From Loripinus fragilis (taxonomy: Eukaryota > Mollusca > Bivalvia > Lucinida > Lucinidae): a DNA stretch of 64,000 bases. The position numbers were made by a program, and so were the translations under genes. The DNA lies in the NCBI GenBank assembly GCA_964019695.1, contig OZ026524.1:26576164-26640163 (forward strand), written 5' to 3'. The stretch's first letter is position 1, and the number at the start of each line of letters is the position of its first letter. The notes below the pieces were generated by a model. That model was not told where the DNA came from, searched no databases, and saw only the letters and a program-made list of their open reading frames with translations. Positions 43,863-55,333 of this stretch are shown here, in pieces.

Positions 43863-44329
43863 TGCTATTCCTGACGCTGATTTGATCGGCGAAAATGCAA
43901 TTCCTGAAACTTATTGAGTTGCCTTCTAAATTTCAATCTGCATGCTATTATATTTTAGCACTGTCTAGACACTGTTATGCGAAACGATTAACTGCACGAC
44001 CCTTTCGACCCTTTAGTGTGCACTTTAATCACTGTGCGAGTTCATTCATCCGTCTGTTGTCAGTTAGTGAAAATGCTTATAACTCTTGAACCATATGTTA
44101 TATTTTAATTAAATTTTGCATACGTATGCATGTCGCAATGTCTAACTACTGGTATGCAAGGGACTACTTTTTCAACAATTAAGTACATCTTAACAAAAAG
44201 GGATATCAAGTCATTCCTGCCATGTGTTACTCCCCACAGGTGTAAAGGCCTGACAGAATAAGAATAAATGTAAAGAAGAAGGCAAAAATCAGCAATCAGT
44301 ACATCAAAGTACCAAACCGGACTCGAGAC
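43863..44329. other. No gene seen
   Basis: Noncoding sequence downstream of the candidate exon. No acceptor-exon-donor structure could be made out. Confidence 0.4.
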
Positions 44330-44600
44330 ACATATGGGAAAGTGACAAAAACACAAGGGCATATCACTTACAAGAGAGCCAAGAGGTCAGCCCTTTCCCA
44401 GCAGGTGATCACAATGCTGCAAGGAACAGACTGGACAATATAATAAGGACAGACGTGACACATAGCCAATAAAACGGATCCACAAAAGAAGCACTGCCTT
44501 GGAAAGGTCAGTAAAAATCACTAGAAGGCTTAAAATTGTTGAACAGTACCAACCTCAGCCTTTATTCTGATGTGGGCCAAGACACCCTTTGGCTCAACAC
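44330..44600 (-). mobile_element. RT-element tail module (minus)
   Basis: The reverse complement reads CACATCAGAATAAAGGCTGA, GGTTGGTACTG, TTTTAAGCCTTCTAG, TTTACTGACCTTTCCAAGGC, TTTTGTGGATCC, GTGATCACCTGCTGGGAAAG, GGCTGACCTCTTGGCTCTC and TTTTTGTCACTTTCCCA. It is a good copy of the module repeated at 7.1-8.6 kb. Confidence 0.8.
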
Positions 44601-44895
44601 TAGGTGCCAGTGGAGTGTTTGTAATATCCCCATGAACACTTTTACAACAGTGAAAATACGCCCTCACAATTTGTAGAGCTTGTACGAGATCAGGCTTTAT
44701 TAGTAGTATGGGCGTCTCTTTTTAAATGGGTTTTCTACAAGTTGGAGTGAAATGCGAAACAACTAAGGTATTATCATACGGCCCTGCTTGACGTGTAGGA
44801 TATTGCTTTGGCTGCAGTTATCAGCTGTTTCCAATGAGCGACAATTTGTGTCCTGTTTGCCAAGAGATTTTGCTAAGAAAGCAATGGGTTATTGA

Positions 44896-44984
44896 TAGTA
44901 CCGGTTCAACCCAGGAAGACCCATCCTGACATAACTGAAAAATTGCTGACTGGGACGTAAAGAATCAAATCAAAAAAAAAAAAT
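44896..44984 (+). mobile_element. SINE tail with poly(A) and near-perfect target duplication
   Basis: TAGTACCGGTTCAACCCAGG, AAGACCCATCC, AACTGAAAAATTGCTGAC, TGGGACGTAAAGAATC and a run of A. Only the 3' part of the SINE is present. It is flanked by AATGGGTTATTGA and AATGGTTATTGA, which differ by one G. Confidence 0.8.
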
Positions 44985-45123
44985 GGTTATTGAAGTGTCC
45001 CCTGTTGGTTTTAAATATTTGAATATTGATCTACAGACTGAAAGTGAGTGATCGAAGAAGTATGAGGGTCTCTTTAGCGTCAATGACGTCACGCGGTCCA
45101 ACTCCAAATAAGGGCATCGAATC

Positions 45124-45762
45124 CAAGATGGCCGCCATCCAACCCCTGCGACCTCTGATGATCCTGTGATGTGTTTGGTTAGACCTCGCGGTCGGAGGAT
45201 GAGTCAACACTCTGGACCATGAGAAGGTAGCGTCACTCCCTAGAGTGTCTACTCCTTCCCTCCACCTCCTCTTCTCTTATCCTCCACCTCCTCCTCATTC
45301 TCCTTACCCTCCTTCACCTCCCACCTTCTCCTCCTCAGTTGTCAGCTCCAAGATTATTGTTGAGAATAAATTAGATTGCCACCCCTGCCCTTCTCCTCCC
45401 CCTCCTCCTCGATCCCTCTACTCTTCCTACCTCTCTCCTCCTCATGTGGCGTTGCATTTTTAGATACAATAAATTACTTTCGATGTGAACACCGTTCAAC
45501 ATCAAAATGAGCTGTCACTCAGAGTGTTCTGCTCAGATCTTAAGTGCACATATTGATACTTGACAGACTATAAATAGACATGCTATATCTTATGGAGAAG
45601 GTGGGAGGAGGATGATGAGGGATAGGAGAATGAGGAGGAGGAGGTAGAGGTTAGGAGGAGGGGAGATGGAGGGTAGGAGAGCATTGAATCACCCTCCGAG
45701 GTGTAACGGACCGCGTCTCAGGGTCATCAGAGGTTTCAGGGGCCAGATGGTGGCCACCTTTG
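45124..45762. mobile_element. 639-bp foldback with polypyrimidine/polypurine arms
   Basis: The left arm starts CAAGATGGCCGCCATC, then CCCCTG, ACCTCTGATGA, CGCGGTC, then a long CTCCTCC-rich tract to about 45345. The right arm (about 45590-45762) is its reverse complement: a GAGGAGG-rich tract, GACCGCGTCTCAGGGTCATC, AGAGGTTTCAGGGG and GATGGTGGCCACCTTTG. The loop (45346-45589) holds another pyrimidine tract. It is noncoding; proline/serine-rich frames come from the tracts. Confidence 0.8.
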
Positions 45763-46090
45763 ATTTGTAGAAACACCCATCTTACAAGTCTCTTTACCTG
45801 ATATTTGCTCAGGTGTCTTGTTTTTAAACTCAAATATAATATTTTGGACCCCTATACTTGAATATCCTAAAATTTAGCCACTCCCAATTTCAAAACTATC
45901 CATTATTTCCCCTTTTTCAACGAATCACAGCAAGAAAGAATATTGATACAAATCTCAGACGAAATGTATAACCGCAACTGCAATTTATCACAAATGATGC
46001 TCACCCTTTCTTCAACCTATTTTAACTTAACTTCTACGTTCACCACGGGTCGTACACATTTCGGTCAGTTGATGTTATTGTTCAATTGAT
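45763..46090. other. No gene seen
   Basis: AT-rich spacer; nothing supported. Confidence 0.45.
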
Positions 46091-46326
46091 TTCGTGACAT
46101 GAGATTTCCAACAATGAGGTATGTGCAACCAGCAAAGGCTCTGACCACCCTGCGCATACGCGCAGTCTGATCAGAGCCTTTGCTAGTCGCTTGAGTATTC
46201 TATGACTCCTGGGCTACTCACTGAACATCATTTGGAGTTTCTATGTTTTAAAGGAGACCGCACAGGCTCGTCTGAGTCTACATTTGTCAAAATACCACAT
46301 TGTTGGAAATCACATGTCACGGCTCA
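46091..46326 (+). mobile_element. MITE family A, copy e
   Basis: Starts at CGTGACATGAGATTTCCAAC and ends TTGGAAATCACATGTCACGGCTCA. The word TCAATTGATTTCG occurs at both edges (46082-46094 and 46324-46336), overlapping the element ends, and is a likely target duplication. The core GCATACGCGCAGTCTGATCA is intact. Confidence 0.92.
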
Positions 46327-47260
46327 ATTGATTTCGAATTGGCCCAGTTACGTGTTCAAGGTCAGCTGTATTGGCCCTCAACTGAAGAATGCTGATCGAG
46401 GACCTGTACTTGGGACACTTCCGTACGTGAAATAATTTGGCCTCGACCAAGTTAGTCAAAAGCAAAGGGTCAGATGAGCTTATGCAAACGTCAAGTCAGA
46501 TAGAGCACAAAGTCGATGGAGGCGGGGACCAAGTACTTTTCAGTATTTATATTACCGAACAGAATACCTGTGTATGCATGGATGTTTAAGCATTGGCTGT
46601 AAGCATGTGCGATAAGTACTATTATCTCAGTGTATGGCCCAAATTGTTTTTGCGTGAATATATTGTCTAAGATTTTAAGAGCTGATCTATCACATGCAGT
46701 TTTCAATTAATGGGACAGGTCCTGAGCTTTTGGTACCTATCGCACATGCGTTGAATCACTCTGCATAAACAACAAGAGACCCAAATTTTGATCTGACCCT
46801 TCACCTATTTTCCTACTTAGAATTTGCGAGCAGCCAAAGCTCATGCGAGACTGCGCATTTGCGCAGGCTCGCCCGAGTCTTCGCTGCGTGCATTGACGAT
46901 AAGATATCGTAATCACTTTTATACACGCTTTGATAAATTGCGCAATAATTAAGTAGGAAGAAGCCGGATGCCAGATATAGCGTCTTAATGCATCATTCAT
47001 GTTGAGAGCGGAATTGAAAATAAATGTTGCACGAAACGGTTTCTATTTTTGAAACAGGAGCAAATTGGTGCACGGATTACCTTGTGGCTTAATCACTCAA
47101 GAATCACCTTTTTATACAACAAAAACAAAACTACTATTGTACCTGTTATTAGGTTCTTTTTCATTTCAAAAAGAAATTAAAACTATTGGGCAATTTTGAC
47201 TCTTATCATTTTTTTCTCGCCGTAACTTATTGCACATGAGCCCTCCTGAAGAAAAAACTA
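46327..47260. other. No gene seen; palindrome at 46835-46895
   Basis: At 46835-46895 GCAGCCAAAGCTC, GAGACTGCGC and GCGCAGGCTC, GAGTCTTCGCTGC form a hairpin resembling the 32.47-kb tandem unit. The rest is unannotated. Confidence 0.5.
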
Positions 47261-47756
47261 TTAGATCAGGCAAGGGATAGGCTGTACAATTCCATCTCTT
47301 TTATAGCATAAAATCACTTCTGCGTTATGAAGAAGAGGGACATGTTTCCTATGAATGAGGTGTGCCTTAAATTCAACAAAATCGTTATTTTTATTGTCAA
47401 TAGAAAATTTCAGATTTCCAAAAAAGCTATTCGATAGCCTTGACGACTTACATGTACTTCGACATACCTTAAATATTGTGCCCTGCAACATACACGAATT
47501 CTTAGAATTTGTGTTGAATTTGAAAATAATGTCTTTTTTCTTCTTACAACCAGGCAGCCACCAAGTTAGCATTTCGTTCCAATGAAACACCTAAAGATAA
47601 GCTGCCAATAATATAAAATTGGCTATCTATTATTGTCATCCATTTGCATGCCAAACTACACAAAAACATGTTCATTTCCACACGCTCATTACACTGAAAC
47701 ATAGAAAGTAGTTGATAGGTTTGTGAAAACCCTGTTTTGTGGTGAAAAACACTCAT
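47261..47756 (-). pseudogene. Two overlapping minus-strand frames, unrecognised
   Basis: One frame (47756-47544, 70 codons) starts MSVFHHKTGFSQTYQLLSMF. The other (47590-47261, 109 codons, different phase) ends ...CRSTCKSSRLSNSFFGNLKF, SIDNKNNDFVEFKAHLIHRK, HVPLLHNAEVILCYKRDGIV. The pair might be one reading frame broken near 47570, but I recognise no domain and see no clean splice sites. It may be chance. Confidence 0.2.
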
Positions 47757-48027
47757 TTAATTAATGAATGGACATATGTTGTAGGTGCAAATTGGAATTG
47801 GCTCATAGAGGCAATTCCAATGTGTATCAACAACACATGTTACTGAAATTAAGGAAACCTATTTTGAAATATACACTAAACAAGTATCATGTCAATTGGC
47901 TTTTCTCTTTTAAACATCTCAAACCGCTAATCAGTATTAAAAGACCTGTCACAATTTAGGAAATAAAACAGTTTTGTATTGATATGTAATCGTATTAACG
48001 GTTTTGTTGGAGTGTAAAACGGAAAAG

Positions 48028-48335
48028 ATGAACAGCCAGCGTGAACAAGGACAGCCAGTGGCGCATACAAGAGTCTTGTTTGGCATGTGTGACTCGGGTG
48101 TGGTTCGCTATCAATCACAACATCAGTGTCACTTCTGGCGAATGAGTTAGATGTTCGAAGCGTATTGCACGGGCAAGTAAGCTTGGCAGCTGCCAATCAA
48201 ATTCGTGTAATTCATGAGGCTATGAACGGTTGCAAAAAATCTAAAGAGTCATTAAAGGATTGCTTCTTAAATGTAATTAAAAATTGCGTGCACCAGATTG
48301 TACTTAAAAAAATTTCTTTACATTTCATAAAATAA
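48028..48335 (+). pseudogene. Coding-like stretch broken by one frameshift
   Basis: From ATG 48028 the frame reads MNSQREQGQPVAHTRVLFGM, CDSGVVRYQSQHQ and then stops at 48148. In another phase from about 48126 it continues VSLLANELDVRSVLHGQVSL, AAANQIRVIHEAMNGCKKSK, ESLKDCFLNVIKNCV... to a stop at 48333. The two halves overlap around CATCAGTGTCACTT and together look more protein-like than the surroundings. It could be a decayed gene, an exon with an assembly error, or chance. Family not recognised. Confidence 0.3.
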
Positions 48336-48735
48336 GAATTTTACATGATAAATTGGAAAACACATAAAATTGGTATATAATTAAATAAACAGACAATTTA
48401 ATTTGCACACGGAGTGTCTATTAACTTGCTACATGTTCAAGTATAGGCTTTTCAAAAAAGCTTGCCATCTTAAGTGGGTTGGTGTCTACTGACCCAGAGT
48501 ACAGTTGCCATTATTGATAAGTATTCACCGCGCGGATGAAAATCATTGTTGGTCTTTATCAGTTTGCTTCAAAAAGGAGTCAGCTGACCTGGATCTACAC
48601 AAAAGAGGTACGGTATATTGAAATAGCATGCTTACAGTGTGCACACATGTTTAATGTCGAATGCGGTAGATCTAGTTAAATATATTGTGCATAAGTTATT
48701 AATTCTTAAAATGAATTGTAGGATGGAACTACATC
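48336..48735. other. No gene seen
   Basis: AT-rich spacer without a supported feature. Confidence 0.45.
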
Positions 48736-48929
48736 ACACCGGGTAGGTAGCAATCGAAAACACTCACAACAATCGACGAACGTGGATCAAAAATCGCTAG
48801 AAACAGTGTTTTCGATTGCCATTTGTCGCCAGTCGGGCGACAAATGGCAATCGAAAACTCTGTTTCTAACGATTATCGAACCACGTTCGTCGACAGTATT
48901 GACGTTTTCAATTGTCGCCTACCCGGTGT
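48736..48929. mobile_element. Foldback family M, copy 1 (194 bp)
   Basis: Nearly the whole element folds back on itself: ACACCGGGTAGG...CCTACCCGGTGT at the ends, GACGAACGTGG/CCACGTTCGTC and ATCG.TAGAAACA in the middle, and GATTGCCATTTGTCGCC / GGCGACAAATGGCAATC at the centre. A second, left-truncated copy is at 55334-55500. Confidence 0.9.
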
Positions 48930-49047
48930 GTACATGTAACAAGTTTGTAAAAAAAATTGGTCCAACTTCTTCCTTTTTCTTCATTGAAGACTTTGTATAA
49001 CGTAACTCTTTCAGTGAGCTCTTTGCATACTGGGTAATTTTCCATGC

Positions 49048-49207
49048 TTTTGTTGTCGTCTGCTGACTTTTTAAAAAATATTTTTCAAAAAATGCTTTCA
49101 GGAACAGTATCAGAGTGTCAAATGGTTTGGATCTAGGTCAGGACCGACGCTGTCGGTCCTGATCTGGGTACAAACTGTTTGCAAAGGTTGTCAGCAGAAG
49201 ACAAAAG
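49048..49207. mobile_element. MITE family N, copy 1
   Basis: Ends TTTTGTTGTCGTCTGCTGAC and GTCAGCAGAAGACAAAAG are inverted repeats, and the centre TCAGGACCGAC-GCT-GTCGGTCCTGA is a perfect hairpin with GATCTAGG/CTGATCTGG around it. Words GTCGTCTGCTG also occur in the piggyBac-like MITEs, so the families may be related. A decayed relative lies at about 59555-59655. Confidence 0.75.
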
Positions 49208-49399
49208 TCAAGTACCGCACAAACAGGAACTGCTGACCGGAAGGATGATTCTCGTACACTCTAACCCTATTTATCATTCTGAAAGTAAAAAATATGCAAT
49301 CAGTCACGTGATATTCACCCTCGAATCCTGTCGAGTTAAAAATCCAAGCAAATATGTTGCCATGACTCTTTTTATGCCGGTAAAATTTGCATATTTGTG

Positions 49400-49515
49400 T
49401 GGTCTGTTGATCACCCAGGTGAACCGCATGTGTAGATCTCGGAGGGTATTGGCTACCGGAGGTAAACAAAGGATTTTGGGTTGGACATGGTCTGTATTGA
49501 GACGATTTTATTTCA
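49400..49515 (+). repeat. Inverted match to 59395-59510
   Basis: GGTCTGTTGATCACCCAGGT, GAACCGCATGTGTAGATCTC, GGAGGGTATTGGCTACCGGA, GGTAAACA and GGACATGGTCTGTATTGAG are found in reverse complement at 59395-59510 with about 85% identity by eye. Both lie next to a family N hairpin. The nature is unknown; the frames on either strand are not conserved between the copies. Confidence 0.65.
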
Positions 49516-50579
49516 TTTAGATTCGTTTTGAGGGATAAGAACAACATATAGGTCGATAGTATACAGAATGATGATAACTCTGAAAACATTACATGTTTTG
49601 GAACTTACTCTGTTCGAGTTTAAATCGTATTTGAATTCGGAAATGCAGTAATTTGGACGAATATTTCGAATTCATCAGTTAATATTCATATCTATTATTT
49701 TATTTTTACATGATTCACAGCCACCGCTGGAATGTATAACCTCTTTTTGGAATAAATCAGTCAAAACAATTCAAAAACACATGTAAAACACTTATTTATT
49801 TGCAATTTTATGACGGTGGTATCATGTTTATAGGTAGCTTTCCGTACGGAGGTATGTTGGGTAGATGTCGGAGGGAAGGCATGTGCATGTTAACATTGAT
49901 TTCGGAGAAGGGCAAATTGATTATGCTCATTACAAAAGCTCTCGCATACGGAAACAAAAGTGTAACTCAAACACTTTCAAAAACAAGTGGTTCGATTTGG
50001 GGAGGAATATATCAAAGGAGAAACAAGCTTAAATAAACCAATTTGTTAGAGTGTTTGTTCAACATTGAATGTGTGTTTTTGTGCATTAGTTTGTTTTGTT
50101 TGTTTTGGCCTACCATATCTATTTAGCCCATTGTATCACATTAAAGAAACGATCTGGCAGTAACATAACATGCCAAAGCATTATACTATGAAATGGACAC
50201 ATACTTTTTTGTGAAGGTGACGGATCAAGTAGCAATGCAATTAGTATACCAGATGTTTAGATGAGCAACTGTAGGGTCTAATCAGTCTTCACTAAATGCA
50301 TAAATTTAACTCGGTGTTTTTGCATTAACCAACATAAGTTAATCCTCTTCAAAAACGGCCTTTGGGTTAAAACAAGTGTAAATGACCAGGGATTTCCACA
50401 ATCATAGACAGACACATGTCTCCAAGAGACAGAGACACTGGAACACAGACAGATCAGGAATACGCTCAAAAGTCAAAATACAATGCGCAAAGCATTCAGC
50501 TCCTTTTATCTCAGTGAGAGTATTGCCAAACTAGAAATGGCACAATATAAGCGTTTAACACGAAGTGCTTAACACGAAC
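49516..50579. other. No gene seen
   Basis: AT-rich spacer. A 78-codon plus frame at 49800 has no recognised domain or splice context. Confidence 0.4.
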
Positions 50580-50730
50580 CCCCAGCAAATACAACAAAAA
50601 TAGCGAGTATGATCAGGAAATAACACAATCACAAACTTCAGACAAACCCATGGCACCGTGAGGAAGAGCCACACAACAATCACGAGACACTAGGAAGACA
50701 AATTAAGCAAAGCAACCAGCTCTCTCTTCC
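50580..50730 (-). mobile_element. RT-element 3' tail fragment (minus) at the satellite edge
   Basis: GCGAGTATGATCAGGAAATA, ACACAATCACAAACTTCAGA, CAAACCCATGGCACCGTGAG, GAAGAGCCACACAACAATCA and GCAAAGCAACCAGCTCTCTC. This is the same order as at 23.6 and 29.95 kb. The tail runs directly into the large CT satellite exactly where its own CT tract should be. Confidence 0.8.
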
Positions 50731-50867
50731 CCATCTACTCACTCTCTACGCTCTATCTCTCTCTCTCTCTCACTCACTCTCTCTCTCTCTCTACTCGCTC
50801 CCCTCTATACTATCTACTCGCTCTCCTCTTTACTCTATCTCTCTCTCTATCTCTCGCTCTCTCTCCT

Positions 50868-50906
<39 letters not shown>

Positions 50907-51022
50907 TCTCTCTCTCCTCATTGTAACTCTCTGCTCTCAATTCTCTTTGTCTCTCTCTACTCTCTATTCTCTTTCTCTCTCTACATTTCTCCCTCTCTCT
51001 CAATCTCTCTCTCTCTCTCCCT

Positions 51023-51095
<73 letters not shown>

Positions 51096-51301
51096 AACTC
51101 TCTGCTCTCAATTCTCTTTGTCTCTCTCTCTCTCTCTACTCTGTCTCTCTACTCTATCTCTCTCTCCATCTCACACTCTCTCTCTCTCTCTCTCTCTACT
51201 CTGTCTCTCTACTCTATCTCTCTCTCCATCTCACTCTCTCTCTCTCTCTCTGTCTCTCTCTACTCTGTCTGTCTCTCTTCTCTATCTCCCTATCTCTCTC
51301 T

Positions 51302-51359
<58 letters not shown>

Positions 51360-52072
51360 CCCTTTCTCTCTCTATACTTTATTCTCTACTCGCACTCCTT
51401 CTCTACTCTCTCTTTCTCTACTCGCACTTCTTCTCTACTAGCACTCCTTCTTTCCTCGCACTCCTTCTCTACTCGCACTCTCTCTCTACTCGCACCCCTT
51501 CACTACTAGCACTCCTTTATTACTCCTAATCCTTCTCTACTCTCTCCTTTTCTACTAGCACTCCTCCTCTACTCGCATTCTTCTCTACTAACACTCCTTC
51601 TCTACTCGCACTCCTTCTCTACTCGCACTTATTCTCTACTCGCACTCCTTCTCAATACGCACTCCTTCTCTACTCTCTCTTTCTCTCTCTCTCTTACTCT
51701 CTCTACTTCCTTCTCAACCCGCACTCCTTCTCTACTCACACTTCTTATTTACTCGCACTCCTTCTCTAATCGCACTTCTTATCTACTCGCACTCCTTCTC
51801 TACTCTCTCTTTCTCTCTAATCTCTCTTTCTCTGCTTGCACTCCTTCTCTAATCTCTCTATACTCTATCTTTCTCTACTCACACTCTTTCTTAGCTCTCT
51901 CTCTCTCTCTCTCTCTCGCTCTCTTTCTCTCTCTCTCTCTTTCTCTACTCGCACTCATGTACACTCTCTTACTCTACTCGCACTCCTTCTCTACCCTCTC
52001 TTTCTCTACTCGCACTCATTCTCTACTCCCTCTTTCTATACTCGCGCAAACTCTCTACTCGCACTCATTCTC

Positions 52073-52124
<52 letters not shown>

Positions 52125-52199
52125 ACTCGCATTCCTTCTCTACTTTCTCTTTCTCAACTCGCACTCCTCCACTTTTTCTACTCGTACTCCTTCTCTACA

Positions 52200-52257
<58 letters not shown>

Positions 52258-52761
52258 ATCTTCTTCATCTTTCTCTACTCGCACTCTTTCTCTACTCTCT
52301 CTTGCTCTACTTCACTCCTTCCTACTCTCTCTTTCTCTTCTCGCACTCCTTCTCTACCCTCTCTTTCTCTACTCGCACTCCTTCTCTACCCTCTCTTTCT
52401 CTACTCGCACTCTTTCTCTACTCTCTCTTTCTCTACTCACACTCCTTCTCTACTGTCTTTTTACTCCCACTCCTTCACTACTCTCTCTTTCTCTACTCGC
52501 ACTCTTTCTCTTCTCGCTCTCCTCTTTACTCACACTCCTTCCCTACTCTCTCTTCTCTTCTCACACTTCTTCTCTACTCGCACTCCTTCTCTACTTGTCT
52601 TTCTCTCTCTTTCTCTCTCTATCTCTTTCTCTCTCTATCTCTTCTCTCTCTTTCTCTACCCGCACTCCTTCTCTACTCTCTTTCTCTACCAGCACTCCTT
52701 CTCTACTCTCTCTTTCTCTACTCGCACTCTTCTCTACTCGCACTCCTTCTCTACTCTCTCT

Positions 52762-52803
<42 letters not shown>

Positions 52804-54445
52804 ACTCTTTCTCCACTTGCATCCCTTCTCTACTCTCTCTTTCTCTGCTTACACTCCTTCTTTACTCTCTCTCTCTCTACTCACTATTTCTGTACTCGCA
52901 CCCCCTACTCTCTCTTTCTCTACTCGCACTCCTTCTCTACTCTCTCTCTACTCCCTCCTCCTCTACTCGCACTCTTTCTCTACTCTCTCTTTCTCTACTC
53001 GCACTCTTTCTCTGCTCTCTCTTTCTATACTCTCACTCCTTCTCTACTATCTCTCTCTTCCTCTCTCTCCACTCTCTCTTTCTTTACTCGAACTCCTATT
53101 CTACTATCTCTTTCTCTTCTCTCTCTACTTTATCTACTCGCACTCCTTCTCTACTCGCACACCTTCTCTACATGCACTCTTTCTCTACTCGCACTCTTTC
53201 CATGCTCGCACTTCTTCTCTACTTGCATTCTTTCTCTACTCGCACTTCTTCTCTACTCGCACTCTTTCTCTACTCTCTCTTTCTCTACTCGCACTCTTTC
53301 TCTACTCTCTCTTTCTATACTCGCACTCCTTCTCTACTATATCTCTCTCCCTCTCTCTCCACTCTCTCTTTCTTTACTCGAACCCCTATTCTACTATCTC
53401 TTTCTCTTCTCTCTCTACTTTCTCTACTCGCACTCCTTCTCTACTCGCACTCCTTCTCTACATGCACTCTTTCTCTACTCGCACTCTTTCTATACTCGCA
53501 CTCCTTCTCTACTTGCACTCTTTCTCTACTCGCACTTCTTCTCTACTCGCACTCTTTCTCTACTCGCACTCTTTCTCTACTCGCACTCTTTCTCTACTCG
53601 CACTCCTTCTCTACTCGCACTCTTTCTCTACTCGCACTCTTTCTCTACTCGCACTCTTTCTCTACTCGCACTCCATCTCTACTCGCACTCTTTCTCTACT
53701 CGCACTCTTTCTCTACTCGCACTCCTTCTCTACTCGCACTCCTTCTCTACTCACACTCTTTCTCTACTCGCACTCTTTCCCTACTCGCACTCCTTCCCTA
53801 TTTGCACTCTTTCTCTACTCGCACTCCTTCTCTACTCGCACTCTTTCTCTACTCGCACTCTTCTCTACTCGCACTCTTTCTCTACTTGCACTCCTTCTCT
53901 ACTCACACTCCTACTCTACTCGCACTCTTTCTCTACTGGAACTTCTTCTTTACTCTTTCTTCTCTACTCTTTCTTTTCTACTCTTTCTCTACTCGCAGGC
54001 CTTCTCTACTCGCACTCCTTCTCTACTCTCTCTTTTCTACTAGCACTCCTCTACTGGCACTCCCCTCTACTCGCACTCCTTCTCTACTCACACTCCTTCT
54101 CGACTCGCACTCCTCTTCTCACACTCCTCTACTCGCACTCCTCTTCTCACACTCCTTTACTACTCCCGCTCATTCTCTACTCGCACTCCCTCTACTCCTA
54201 CTCGCACCCTCTACTCGCACTCCCTCTACTCGCACTCCCTCTACTCGCACTCCCTCTATTCGCACTCCCTCTACTCGCACTCCCTCTACTCGTTTTTCTC
54301 TACTATCTCTTCCTCTACTCTCTCTTTCTCTACTCTCTCTTTCTCTATCTTTCTCTGTCTCTCTCTGTCTGTGTGGGTGTGTGTCTCTTTCTCTGTGTCT
54401 GTCTCTCTCTGTCTTTCTCTGCCTCTCGCTTTCTCTGTCTCTCTC

Positions 54446-54502
<57 letters not shown>
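50731..54502 (+). repeat. 3.8-kb pyrimidine-rich satellite, 17-bp unit
   Basis: Starts with CT and CTACT runs (50731-51360), passes into a 17-bp minisatellite CTACTCGCACTCTTTCT with variants (51360-54290, most regular at 53500-53830) and ends with CT and GT runs. Almost no purine runs occur on the plus strand. Very long plus-strand open frames exist in more than one phase (for example 51836-54043 and 51957-54614) because the 17-bp unit has no stop in any phase and 17 is not a multiple of 3. They encode the same cyclic peptide (STRTLSLLALLLYSHSF) and are not evidence of a gene. The minus strand is closed by TAG in each unit. Exact length is uncertain in any assembly. Confidence 0.95.
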
Positions 54503-55333
54503 AATGTATTTGGTAATTAACTTAAAATATCAATATAATGAAATGAGTGTTCGACTCCCATGTTCAGTCCTCCTTAGACTATCCACTAGCCTGATATCAT
54601 ATTCTTTTCAATAAATGATAATTTCATTTTAAATTAGAAGAGATGAGACCAGCTATATGAGATCAAATACTACTGTATGAAAAGTCAAGTAAAATTGACA
54701 AAAAAACATCAACGTCTAGGAGCTAGACTAAGTCCTCCTCATCAGTCTGTCAAATTCCAAGTACGTCAACCGATGGTAAGGAACTGTAATAACGTGCTAG
54801 CAGGGAACATTTTATCATGGAATCGACAGAGGAGTTCTCTGTATGCCTTAACAATGAGGCCCTCTCACGAGTAAGGGTGTATTTGTACAAGCCATTTTAT
54901 TCTAGGGAAAGGGAAAATGCCAAATTGAGGGGAACAAAATTGTCAGAGAACAGGGAAATAAATAAAACATGAAACATGGAGACAAGCCAATATTTAAGAA
55001 GAACAAGGGAACAGGTACCTCCTGGAAGGGCCTCTATTATAGATACAAGAACAAACATCACAACTATAAAACTACTTAACTTGATCTGTTTAAAAAAATA
55101 TTGTACCCAACCTCCAAACGAGTAACAGCTAGTTTACAATCCGATTGTCCATCTCTTTCTGAAAAGGACGTCACCCAGTTACATTTCTTGAACTAAAGAA
55201 AATTTAAAGTCGTACTGCAAATAGTTGCAGAAAGATCTAATTAAACATTCGATTTTACAGAAATGGGAAGCTATCTGCTTTTATTAGTACAAATATATAA
55301 CATGTTACAAATACATGTTGTTTTATGCATATG
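54503..55333. other. No gene seen
   Basis: Right flank of the satellite. It does not resume the RT-element tail (no GTAAAGATGATTG word), so the junction there is with unrelated sequence. No supported ORF. Confidence 0.5.

Noticed and set aside
50899..51111. Arg/Glu-rich minus-strand frame that looks like an RS/RE domain
   Set aside because: It is the translation of GA repeats in the satellite edge.
51836..54614. Open frames of 735 and 885 codons, Ser/Leu-rich
   Set aside because: They overlap in different phases and follow mechanically from a stop-free 17-bp satellite; no start context, domain or selection is visible.
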